DNA of 64,000 nt. Origin: Ciona savignyi (Eukaryota > Chordata > Ascidiacea > Phlebobranchia > Cionidae). Shown in pieces: positions 36,381 through 46,593 of this stretch. The stretch's first letter is position 1. Every line of letters starts with the position of its first letter. The DNA lies in contig CH003313.1 of assembly GCA_000149265.1 (NCBI GenBank), positions 2,455,314 to 2,519,313 on the forward strand, in the 5' to 3' direction. The notes below the pieces were generated by a model, which saw only the letters and a program-made list of their open reading frames with translations, did not search any database and had not been told where the DNA came from. The position numbers and the translations under genes were made by a program.

Positions 36381-39300
36381 GTAAGCTTGACCAATTAATT
36401 TTTTTACTTCATCATATAGGTTTCCATGTGCAATACAAGTTTTTTGTAGCTAATTTTTTTTAAACCACACTCCAGGTAGACCAAGAGAATATGAATGGAG
36501 ATTATGAACAGAGAAGTGCAAGATTCGATCTTCACCCTGATTCGATCTTCAGTATGATTTTGTAACTGGGCAGAGCAATTAACTAATATTTCTTGATCAG
36601 TTGATTTAAATAGGCCGATCAATAATCCATGAGTCATACCATATTACACTGCAATAGTTTAGGTAACACAGCTGATACAAGGTACTTGGATGATTGCCCA
36701 TATTAAACAACTGTCGTTTACTCAGAATTGGGGACAAAGGTTACAGCCCTTCTTAGTAATTTATTTAACATACTTTTACAACTGTCATTTTGCTGTCTTT
36801 TTCAGTGTTCTAATTTTAATATGTTGTTGTGCATGCTTTCATTGCGGGAATACAAAAAATATAAACTAAACATGCTTGATTTTTCGAAAGGTGGAAGTGT
36901 TTTGATCTTATGATTGTACCAAATGACTAGCTAGTAACTTGTTTTAATACAATCATTTAGAGTCGACGATCGAAAAACAATCACTTAGCTTTAGACGTCA
37001 TTTAGACGAAATAAAAACAATCATTTAGCTTAAAGTCGACGATCTAACATACTAAGCTACACTGAAACAATTTTGTAGTAATTTTCCATTCGATTGCAAC
37101 TTTTCGTAATTTTTAAATGCATATAACTGCTAGTGAAGCCAAATTTTGATGGGTCTAATATTAAGTTAGACAAAGTACTAATCCGTTGGGCTATGCAGTC
37201 GGACACAACCTTACAGAGAAATGGTGAGGGTGGATATTAAACACAGAACTCATCTGTCCATTGTGTGCCTTATTTGGACTACTATATTGTATAAACAATA
37301 TTAAACTTATTTAAATCAATTTTCTTATTCATAGCGGGAGAGGGTAATTCAGCATCATCATCACCATTGGTAAGTTGAGCATTTCACACCATTCTGTTTA
37401 ACGATGACTGGATGTAATCAAACAATCTGCATCATAATAGCAGTTGTTTTCTACAAGTCAGAAAGATAATTTTTATAATCGCAAATTTTACGGTGAATCG
37501 ATTCTATGTTGTTTCTTTACTATTAGAATGCAAATCCATGCAAAAAGCTTTGAAACAGTTTTTAATTGTTTTCTTAGAATTAAATTTATGATTCACCTTG
37601 AAGTGGGTAGATTTCAAGGATCCAATTTTCTCATATTACATTCTTGTTCATATCATAACCAGTGAGAGACTGTAACAAAATGTCTTCAGTATTCATTGTG
37701 GAAACCCATATAATTGAGAAAGCACCAGAAAAATTAACAAACCGATAGATTTGTTTTTGAATTAAAAATAAAACTATGTAATGCAAAACCTGCATTTTAA
37801 AGTTATTTAAATATATACATACCAATTGAAATTGCATAGCCTACTGTTCATTTAAGTAAAAAAATCATTATTTAAAGACACAACACAGATATTTAGACAC
37901 GACGCAGTGCAATAGCTCCAGCAATCTGGTGGTAATGTGTGGTATATAGGAAAAATCAATGAAACTTACCTTGCAGTTTATTGGCAAATTATGTTAGAAT
38001 CGGTAATAAAGTATAAGTAATGTGCCATTGTTTAACTCTGTTATCCTTTTTTTAAATTTTCCTTTTAAATTAACAGACGCCCTATTTAATACCATATTTT
38101 TATGGTAAAGACGTAATAAACTACAAAAATCTGTAATCACTCACTAGTATTTGTTGCAGCGACAAAACTTTTCATTACTTCCTTGGTCTGCTGCCCATCC
38201 GCCAACTTTAAACTTTCGTTCCATAGATTTGACCGGGTGAACTTCATGGAAAAACGCTTCTCCCTTTTTTTTACAGGCGCTTTCCACATTTTCCTTATCT
38301 GTAGACAGAAATCTAATTTGTTAAACTCTCAGTACAAAGATGCAATGATAAATGATAATTGTTTCCTGTGGAGGAAGATGCATATAGGGATGTTCATTCT
38401 ACGTAATTAAGATTGAATTTGATTCAAATGGGAAATTATAGTTTGATGGTACCATGAATATCCTACCCTATCCTATTCCAAAACGTCTTGTCTCTTTTAT
38501 TCAAAAGACTTTATTAAAAATAAAATTGTAAAATTTGAAGGAGCATACTGTAGACTAGATAATTATGAAACAAAGATTTGGATATACAACATTGCGTGTG
38601 TGATAACTGTCCATGTTAATACGAATATTCAATATGAATATCCTATCCTATATAGTATAATTGTAATTTTAGTATTACCTATTAACACATGTATGAAACA
38701 GCACGAGCCAAACAGAAGCAAGAGTCCCTTAACTATCTTAACCGTTTTCCAGTAAATCTAAAAAAATAAATCTTATAAAAAACGAATTCCCAGTAATGAT
38801 TCCTGATCATACGATTTGAAATCTTCAAAGATGTTTGGTAGGCCCTAATGTATTACAAATGTGCAATTAAAACAAAAATAATCGGTTTCCAATCAAAATG
38901 TTTTATCTCAATAACCCCTTAGAACTAAACATTCTGACAAAATTACAATTCGTTTTATAAAACAGCCGAATACTTAAAACCAACACAAATCGAAAGATAA
39001 TTTCAGGAAAAAAATACACGCTAACCTTATCATAAACTAGGTTTCTGGGAAATCCCAAGGAACTTCTCACTACTTAGTGATTTAAAATACCAAAATAAAT
39101 GTATTGCTTGTTTGTTTATGGATGTAAAAAATTAATATTATAACTACAGCAGTATAGAAAAAGAGTAATAAAGCGCAACCAACACTAAAGGTAGGGCAAT
39201 TACTCATTTATAAAATGACCCAACATACTTGCGTAAGTTGTTACAAGTTCTGAGACACCCACAAATGAAACATATTTATTGCACTGTTGTGAAATTACAC

Positions 39301-39861
39301 CTATTAGGTTATTTATACTTTAAAAAGTGTTGTATGTGACACACCACTATTTCCGAGGCGACACACCACTTTCTCAAATGCGACACGACAACCCCGCTTA
39401 CCTGACCACCTATAGGACCATCATCAAGCAGTCGTGTTCGCGGGGTGGTTGTGTTACCTAGGGGATTAGAATTAGTTTTAAAAATGGGGTTGAGATTAGT
39501 GTTATTGGCAGGGTTGGACATAGTTTTCATATTTTTAGTAAGCAGTTTCTCTCCTTTTAGTTTCGCCCTGTGTGTCTTCTCGGAAAAATGTAGCGTGTCG
39601 ACTCAAAAAAGTGGCATGTCATGTGTGTCACTTTTTGGTAAACAGCCTGTCTGAAATGTTAACAGCTTTAGGCCCTTAAAAAACGATGCTGGAGGAGTGA
39701 CATGTAAAATATTAAAACCAGGAAAAAAAGAACGAAGTTAACCCTTAAATGTTTTAAATCGTGAAGTGCTCTGCGCAGAAGACACAATGTGTTATTAGTA
39801 GAATAAAACTTCATGTTTACTAGGGGTGTGGAATATTCACATTTAAGTATACAAAATGATG

Positions 39862-40734
39862 TTATTTGTTTGCAACTATTGTACAGAATTCAAAAATTGC
39901 TTTGATCTTGAGATCTGCTTCTGTCACATCCAAACAATTCCAAGATTTGCGGAGCATGTGACAGAACACTTCAGCCATGTCCTCCTCTGATAACTTCTGT
40001 TGCCTCTCCGCATCCGAAAGATGCTTGAATTCATCTTCTTTGTTTTTCATGAAAGTTTCATATATGTCATCTGACCAAATATACCTCTTGACATCATCCA
40101 ATCTCCAAGTATATTCTGAATAGAGCGTTTCCTTTTTTTGCTTATCCACAAAAGGCAGTTCATTAAGAATGTAAGAATAACCACTCAGTATAATCTGTTC
40201 GGGTTCTTGTTTTAATGGGCTGCTTTTTGCAATGGATGTAACAAATTGAGCAAGCAAATCTGTCTCCAAATTTGATATTTTGATGCTGCTTCCAAGATTT
40301 GTTGGGATAAGTTTTGGCATGGGGTAGTTAAAAGCAACCAAGCGACCGCCAGGTTTTAGAACTCGGGTCACTTCCTTGTAAAACTTGGGCCGATCAAACC
40401 AATGTAGGGCGCCTCCTGTGGTTATGACATCTACGCTTTCATCTTCACATGGAAGCTTTTCAGCAAAGCCAACTTGGTATGTCACGTGCGGGAACTTGTT
40501 TTGTGATCTTGCCTTTTCAATTTGGTTTTCACTTGGATCAATCGCAAGAACTTTACGAAAATAAGGAGCAAATGGTTTCAACGAGTTGCCAGAACCACAC
40601 CCAACATCAACTAAAAGATCTAACTTCATTCCTTTTAGATCACCCAGAGCTAACTTGGTAATTTCAGGGGGATAGTTTGGCCGATCTTTAGAGAAATTTT
40701 CTACAATCGTTTTCGATTCATAAAATCTCAGCAT
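39862..40734 (-). CDS. Class I SAM-dependent methyltransferase (Methyltransf_11 type), intronless
   Basis: A single 290-codon frame. Residues 43-49 are DVGCGSG (motif I, SAM binding). LAIDPSENQ at 63-71 places Asp66 where the ribose-binding acidic residue is expected. A GFAEKLPCEDESVDVITTGG segment (motif II region) and RVLKPGGRLVAF (motif III) follow. The N-terminal ENFSKDRPNYPPEI is typical of the small-molecule methyltransferase group that includes yeast Tmt1-like and Dictyostelium DDB_G0268948-like proteins. The length fits that group and no transit or signal peptide is evident. The substrate cannot be told from sequence. The gene lies alone on the minus strand between unrelated plus-strand genes. 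Lack of introns in an otherwise intron-rich region suggests retroposition or natural intron loss. Confidence 0.88.
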   Translation of the reverse strand: MLRFYESKTIVENFSKDRPNYPPEITKLALGDLKGMKLDLLVDVGCGSGNSLKPFAPYFRKVLAIDPSENQIEKARSQNKFPHVTYQVGFAEKLPCEDESVDVITTGGALHWFDRPKFYKEVTRVLKPGGRLVAFNYPMPKLIPTNLGSSIKISNLETDLLAQFVTSIAKSSPLKQEPEQIILSGYSYILNELPFVDKQKKETLYSEYTWRLDDVKRYIWSDDIYETFMKNKEDEFKHLSDAERQQKLSEEDMAEVFCHMLRKSWNCLDVTEADLKIKAIFEFCTIVANK

Positions 40735-41577
40735 TTTGATAATTTTCTGCCCTCGTTTTTCTGTTTATTAAACTAAATAACAACTAATATACTGGCTCAT
40801 AGGTCTTAAACATATCTAATATATGACCCAGGAAGACATAAAAGACACAACAAACTTTGTTTAGGGTACAGCTAACAAGAACAGCACTGTTACTTTACCG
40901 CTGCAGCAATTTTTATGGTTCATTAATTTTTTGTAACATTTTATTTCTATGATATGTCCTTGCAAATATATGTGCTTTCTACGTGTAAAGTACTTTTGGG
41001 TTCGACTCCCACCGCAATGAAGCAATTTTTGGTACAATCTTTGGTGCAATAGTTATTAAGGTATGTATTCTAAAACGTTTGGTTTAGAATTTTCGTTTGT
41101 CATGATTTATGTTATAGAAGTGAACATCACCAGATTACTGATATGAACGGGGTTACCTAATCAGGTTTAAACTTACAGGAATCCTAACTGACATGCTCTT
41201 ATTTTACACCGACTTTACAAAAACCCTAAGGGAAATTCCCTTAATCGAAAAAATGTAAAAAAGAGGCCCATTTTTGAAGATTTTTTATTTTTTTATAGGC
41301 TCATTTTTGGGGAATATTTTCTTCAAATTTCTAAGAAATATAAAGATGTACAACACTACCATAATAAAAATAACATAACTAGAATTTAAATTACTCAGTT
41401 TACTCCAGGAAATGTCAACCATGTGTGAACCACCACTATTTTTAAAACCCCTGTTGAGTATAGCCTATGGTAGACCTATTTTTCTGCATGCAGAAACGAT
41501 CGGGTTCTCTGGCTACCTTATTATCTTTATTGTATCTTATAAAAAGTGTATAATGTTTGTTCCTGCAAGCAGAAACT
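40735..41577. other. Intergenic region with second dispersed-repeat copy
   Basis: AT-rich, with no exon seen. The methyltransferase promoter should lie just right of 40734. Copy 2 of the unclassified repeat takes up 41157-41440. Confidence 0.5.
41157..41440 (+). repeat. Unclassified dispersed repeat, copy 2
   Basis: AATCAGGTTTAAACTTACAG, AACTGACATGCTCTT, AAGGGAAATTCCCTTAATCG and AACTAGAATTTAAATTACTC match copy 1 block by block over about 285 bases. Confidence 0.7.
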
Positions 41578-41688
41578 AGGATGGGATAGGATATTCCTGT
41601 TTATCCCCGTGAATGGGAAACCAGGGGGGTTAACACACGGGCAATCGTCAGATAACCTCGCGACAATCGTCGGGTTACCGAAGTTATT

Positions 41689-41811
41689 TTATTTTTTTTT
41701 TTTACTGAGCTAAGTTTCGAACCCATGATGGGCTCGTCACTAGGACCGTTTTTTTGTATAAGGGTCGGTATATGTATCGGTCGCGTTAACCATTTGGCCA
41801 CACGACCGTAC
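41689..41811 (-). mobile_element. Second SINE family (short, tRNA-derived), nested
   Basis: A 123-bp element: poly(T) at the left, TTTCGAACCCATGATGGGCT box B region and a TGGCCAAATGGTTAACGCGA box A region (minus strand). It is flanked by a 14-bp duplication TTACCGAAGTTATT (41675-41688) and TTACCGGAGTTATT (41812-41825). Confidence 0.88.
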
Positions 41812-41849
41812 TTACCGGAGTTATTGCAGTGTTTCGTATGATTTACACA

Positions 41850-42302
41850 TGTAGCGACCTCATATGTTTAAATAGGATTTATGATCGTCGCTGCCGACAT
41901 TTGCGTCATCACTGAACTATTATTACCGCAGCTGTTGAATAATCTTGTCTATATAAGTTTATTTCACTTTGGCTCCTGACGGAAGGCTCCTAACGAAGAG
42001 CCTCTAAGAGAGAGAGAGTCCTAACGCATTAAAAACATCTTGTATGTGTCGATACTGAGAGTTTTATCTGGAATCTATTTTAGTTGAAAAATTTAACGAT
42101 TAAACTCGTAATTGGTACTAAGTTAATCGCCTCAATTGCTCAATACAATTGATGTTATAAAACTACTGAAGCGTTTATCGACGAACCACAGAAGATAGTA
42201 GTCAAGTCAAGGAGACGTTTACGCAGAAAACCTCAATTAATTAGCGCACCTCTGAGAGTCGAGACAGCGCGCAACCGATCAAAATAGGCAGCGACCTGTA
42301 CA
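41850..42302. mobile_element. Solo-LTR-like insertion
   Basis: A 453-bp insert starting TGTAGCGACC and ending GCGACCTGTACA, with a perfect 4-bp duplication CACA at 41846-41849 and 42303-42306. The TG...CA ends, a TATATAAG box at about 41950 and an (AG)n tract at 42007-42020 fit an LTR left by recombination. No internal retroelement sequence is present. Confidence 0.7.
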
Positions 42303-42730
42303 CACATTCCTTTAATTTCTATTTAGTAGAACCCCATTAATCCGCTGGGTTCAGACAATCTCCGTTAAGTGTCTTGCCCAAGGACACAACCGGCTAGCTA
42401 GCGATCAGTTTCGATCCTACGACTCTTCGGCTGAAAAGCGTCGCACTAATCCACCAGTCTGATCGATCGGTCAAACCCCTCATCTTACAGGTTGCGAGCC
42501 GACCAATTTGGAGTGGGTCGCCCTGCTATGGATCATTGGGATGTGGGTTCAGGAATTCGAAGAATTATATCACAGAGGATGGAAAGATTATTTCAGAGAC
42601 CAATGGAACCACATCGATCTATTGGCACTTATTTTTTTATCAGTTGTTATCATCTTCAGGTTAGAATATCTATGATTAAGTGGATTAAATGCAAAGCAGA
42701 CTTAGTCATTACCATAAAAGGATGATGGCA

Positions 42731-42830
42731 NNNNNNNNNNNNNNNNNNNNNNNNNNNNNNNNNNNNNNNNNNNNNNNNNNNNNNNNNNNNNNNNNNNNNN
42801 NNNNNNNNNNNNNNNNNNNNNNNNNNNNNN
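42731..42830. other. Assembly gap (100 N)
   Basis: Exactly one hundred N, the usual placeholder for a gap of unknown size. It sits in the first intron of TRPC copy A, so hidden sequence there is possible. Confidence 0.99.
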
Positions 42831-43129
42831 GCGCAATACTGATAATAGACTGTTCGCTTTCCTTGGTTCTTATGGCTTGTCAATCAGTTTCTTGTGAATT
42901 AAATGCACGACCGCCTCGGTCATTATCACATTCGGATTAAGGCATTTTGACATTAAAAAATAAAACGATTGGCTCTTATTTGAAGCAAATCGGTTAGGCT
43001 AAGGTTTCGCACGTATATTTTGAGTTTTTGAACAAATTTTGAGGTTTTATAAAGTTGGGAAATTTACGCACGCGCAGTATAAAATAATGATACGGTTACT
43101 TTTAGCAAAGATGGAAGAGTACTTTGTTG

Positions 43130-43297
43130 TGGTAGGGTTGTAGGTTTAAAACTGGTCGCTAGCTAATCTGTTGTGTACTTAGACAAGGTACTTGACAAAA
43201 ATTGCCTAAACTCAGTGGAATGACGGGTCTTACCAAAATGATGGAATGAGTAAATGATGCACAATGCATTGCAATAGCTCCGGTAACCCTACAGTAA
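43130..43297 (+). mobile_element. SINE, head and body, intron of TRPC copy A
   Basis: Sense copy from GGTAGGGTTGTAGGTTTAAA to GCTCCGGTAACCCTACAG; the tail is missing. Confidence 0.75.
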
Positions 43298-43630
43298 TTT
43301 AAAAATAAAGAACATATCCTATGGTAGACTGCTGGCATAGTGTCCAAATAAAATGGTTATACCGATAAGTAAATAGCTACCCAAGATAATGGCGCAATTT
43401 CCAAAGCCTTAATTGTTCAGATTTATAGGTAAATACCTCCATGAATACACAGCTTGGTTTAAATAATCGCCAATATTAATTATTTCTGAAGGTCGTTTAA
43501 AAATTACCGTTTGGGTGTACCCACTAAAACCAAATGGGCTACGTATTAGGTTTAAACAGTAAGTGAGTACACGTTACGTAAAAAAACCCAGATCAGCATA
43601 TAATAGCCACCTATGTTCATGTAAATATGT

Positions 43631-43864
43631 ATAGGATAACATAATCATGTTTATCCCCGTGGACCGTCGGGTTACCGGGGCTATTGCAGTGTGCTGTGTA
43701 TGATTCAGATGTTTTTTTTAATTTAGTTATACCCAATAATCCACTGGGTTAAGGCAATGGTGGTTAATTGAATTGCCCAAGGATACAAGCAACTAGATAG
43801 CGACTAGTTTCGAATATGCAATCATTTGGTTTTAAACTAACACATAAAGCTAAACAGTCGGACT
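43631..43864 (-). mobile_element. SINE with internal deletion, intron of TRPC copy A
   Basis: Antisense; ATCCCCGTGGACCGTCGGGTT shows the tail joined directly to the mid-body, about 55 bases having been lost. Confidence 0.8.
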
Positions 43865-45025
43865 ATATGTCTGCGATAAACCTGATTGTTAAAATCTTTT
43901 TTTTTATAAATTACAAGTCACGACAACTTGTACCATTCAACCCACAGGCGTCTTGATTATAGCAAACGAACAACATATGAAGCTTTGTACAAAGTTAATG
44001 CGACCAGTCCTGTGCCCAGTTCATTTGAACCAAGAATGCATGCAGATGGCGTAAATTTATGGGCATATGTGTTTGTGTTTTTGAGGCTTCTTAACCTAAC
44101 AAGAGCGAATAGCAGACTCGGACCTCTGCAGGTGACGTTAACACGAATGATGGGCGATGTTGTGCGATTTCTCCTCATATTTATTCTCGTAATGGTTACT
44201 GTTACTGCATCACGCAGTAAAGATGACGCGCTCTTTCCAATTCCTTTATTTGGTATTCAGCGGTAACTAAAATAAACATAAATACATGTAAGACGCTATT
44301 CAATAACAAATGGAAAACTATACTACAAAAAAACATACCTTAACAATGCGCGCGCGTTAATTCCTTGATCGCTAAAATAAACTGCTGCTTCCTCGCACCC
44401 GAAAAAAGGCTATATAAATCAAAAACGTAAAATCGCCAAGGACAAATCACAGAAATAGAATGTTACCAAAATTAACCAACCATGAACAATCAACGAAAAA
44501 AAAACTACTGCAACGGTGCAGTAACAGTTACCTTTGCGCTTGGAGAAGCGAATTAAATTGGTTTTATGGAACTCCTAATTGACCTCGGTCAAATGTCGTT
44601 ATCAAACCAACACGGTTTCACTGAAGCAATCGGTCGGTTACTTCTAGCAGTCTACCACGCTATTGCTATTATCGTGATACTGAACATGCTTATAGCCATG
44701 ATGTCAAGGTCGTATGAGAAAACAAGCGAAAACGAAGAAACTGAATGGAAATTCCACCGAACCGAAATGTGGATTCGATACATTCGTAGGGAAGCGATAC
44801 GTCCTCCGCCAATGAACTTAATACCCCATCCACATATGGTTATGAAACTTTATGCGAATAATTTACGACGAAGAATGTAAGGCAGACTGTTTCGCATGCA
44901 CCGAAAATTGCATAATTCGACAATCGAAACTCTATTTACTGAAAGTTCGCTGTAGGTTAATCAAAGGGAAATTGGTAAAAAGATACAAATTTAAAGTTAT
45001 GTTATCTGAAGCAGAGACCGATTAA

Positions 45026-46485
45026 CCACAACCAATAAATATATGAAATTAATGAAAACACTTATTTTTATCTTAATTTGCCATTGTATTTAAATGGGAA
45101 TTTATTTACTGTATTTGATCGTTTACATTATTCGCATGTTTATGTGACATTGTACGTTTACGCCTTTTACAAATTAAAAGCAATTACTTGTGTATTTGTA
45201 CCAATAAACTACTGTTTATACCCTAAACACAATAATAGAAAGAAAAAACAAATATAACCATAACGAATGTTTAGGAATAAACCAAAATCTTTAAATGTTG
45301 GTTAAGCTCGGAAGCAGATTATAAACCGGTTAACATGGTTTGTTATCTATACTAAATGCCTAACTTAGCATAACCATTTTAGCATGCAGTTGTATGACTC
45401 ACATGCAATCATGACGCACTAAGTTTTGACAAAACACTATAAGAATTGCGAAAATGTTTTAATTGTGGCGGTGACACGTGATATTAGAAAATGATTATTA
45501 ACAATCAATTTTTGGCAAGAACTTTAGTTTGCCGAGATTTTTTAAGATTCTCACAAGAACGCTAGCTTTGGCAAGTTTGCCTTGTGTATTGGTAACTCTG
45601 TATACGATAACATGCACCAGGTGATATAATGTTATGAACAACATCTTATGAGTAATCCAACAACACCGGATCACCTATTTTCCCCTAACCAACTTGCATA
45701 AACATTGTATTGTAATGTATTCGATATTTATTTAACAATAACGACTTGAGAAACCTACCCTATTTATATATTAGGTCAGAAACCCAGCCTATTAGAGACA
45801 CTGCAAAACTAAAAAAGAAAGAGTTTAGTACGACACTAATTTAAATTCAGTCTAGTTTGTATACCAGTAGCAAATCAGACAAAATGGCAAAAGACATGGC
45901 TAAGACCTCATGGAGAAAGTGTTCTCAATTAGGTACAATTACAAGTTTATTAAATGAATAAACATTGATTAGTGTTTGCAATATTAAGACCACACATGGA
46001 AAGTATGAAATACGAATTGTAGGATAGGATATTCAAGTTTACCCCTAGTAAATGGGAAAACGTATGGAGCGTTCACACACTAGTAATCGTTAGATCATCT
46101 CGCCTTCGCCGTCGGGTTACCGGAGCTTTTGTAGTGTTTTGTGCATGATTAATACGTAACTTTAATTAGAACCCATTATGCCACTAAGATTAGGCAATGT
46201 TTAAGCGGTCTGATTCGAACCTCCAAACTTTCGTTTAAAAGGCGTCGCATTTACCAACCAGACTAATCGATTGGCCAGTAGACAAATATTAAGTTACTGA
46301 TGTGATGCTTTGTGTATCCCATAGCCAATCATCAAGTTTTGCCTTTCCTGCAGACCGTTCACTCTCTTTTTAATTAAACTTCCTGGGAACATAGATTAAT
46401 ACTTGATTCACAGTAAACGGTCGCTTTTACAACCAAAACAGTTTTAGTGCAGAATTCTGTATTTGGATCCGAATCGGCAAATAAA
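45026..46485. other. Intergenic region between TRPC copies
   Basis: AT-rich. The only feature I see is one SINE (46020-46276). The TRPC copy B promoter is probably in the last few hundred bases, but no TATA box or other element stands out. Confidence 0.5.
46020..46276 (-). mobile_element. SINE
   Basis: Antisense, near full-length (TAGGATAGGATATTCAAG tail; CCAACCAGACTAATCGATTGG head), with a deletion near the head-proximal body. Confidence 0.83.
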
Positions 46486-46552
46486 ATGGCTTACTTACAC
46501 AAAACAATTGTTTCTAGTGTTTTGGTGTTAGCTATATTTACACCAACATTAT
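46486..46552 (+). CDS. Possible first coding exon of TRPC copy B
   Basis: ATG 46486 (AAAATGGC context) opens 22 codons and ends T|GTAAAG, and the leftover base joins the CT that begins the next exon in frame. The encoded peptide is hydrophobic (SSVLVLAIFTPTL) like a signal peptide, which is odd because TRPC N-termini are cytosolic. The implied 41-nt intron is shorter than any other in the window. Treat as a candidate only. Confidence 0.3.
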
Positions 46553-46593
46553 GTAAAGATTTGTTAAGTTAGACTAACGGGATTTCTCTTTAG

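Larger units (their letters stand above)
34811..39861. other. Intergenic region with repeat remnants
   Basis: About 5 kb, AT-rich, with no convincing exon. It holds SINE copies (35322-35452, 36175-36380, weak 36550-36740 and tail scraps near 38449 and 38631), one member of an unclassified dispersed repeat (35631-35920) and a 48-bp tandem duplication (35970-36066). A possible inverted-repeat unit at 39336-39640 starts GTGACACACCACT and ends AGTGGCATGTCATGTGTGTC, but its ends do not form a clean terminal repeat. Confidence 0.6.
41580..42476 (-). mobile_element. SINE split by two nested insertions
   Basis: Antisense full-length SINE in three pieces: tail and body 41580-41688, a short centre 41812-41849 and head 42303-42476 (GACACAACCGGCTAGCTAGC ... 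CCACCAGTCTGATCGATCGG). Removing the inserts at 41689-41811 and 41850-42302, with one copy of each duplication, restores the normal SINE order. It ends 14 nt before the first exon of TRPC copy A. Confidence 0.88.
42491..45025 (+). pseudogene. TRPC-type channel copy A, 5'-truncated with pore deletion
   Basis: Exon 42491-42659 (EPTNLEWVALLWIIGMWVQE, RGWKDYFRDQWNHIDLLAL) has the same 169-nt length and phases as the copy B exon 54216-54384. The next exon from 43948 covers SSFEPRMHADGVNLWAYVFV, SRLGPLQVTLTRMMGDVV and stops matching after LVMVTV. Homology resumes at 44528 (TVTFALG), then shifts frame: GAATTAAATTGG reads NELNW in another frame. It jumps from GTPN straight to DLGQMS, so the pore helix and filter region (LFWSLFGIF in copy B) are absent. 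From 44645 to 44825 (S6 and TRP box) it is 178/181 identical to copy B. The C-terminal tail is again out of frame (CRLIKGKLVKRYKF at about 44950-44995). No ankyrin or S1 exons lie upstream. The N gap falls in its first intron. Confidence 0.8.

Noticed and set aside
39336-39640. Possible DNA transposon with GTGACACA ends
   Set aside because: The inverted similarity (GTGACACACCACT / AGTGGCATG...TGTGTCAC) is broken and no target duplication is found, so it is noted only in the intergenic entry.
42656-42940. Open frames spanning the N run
   Set aside because: They are artefacts of unknown bases within the assembly gap.
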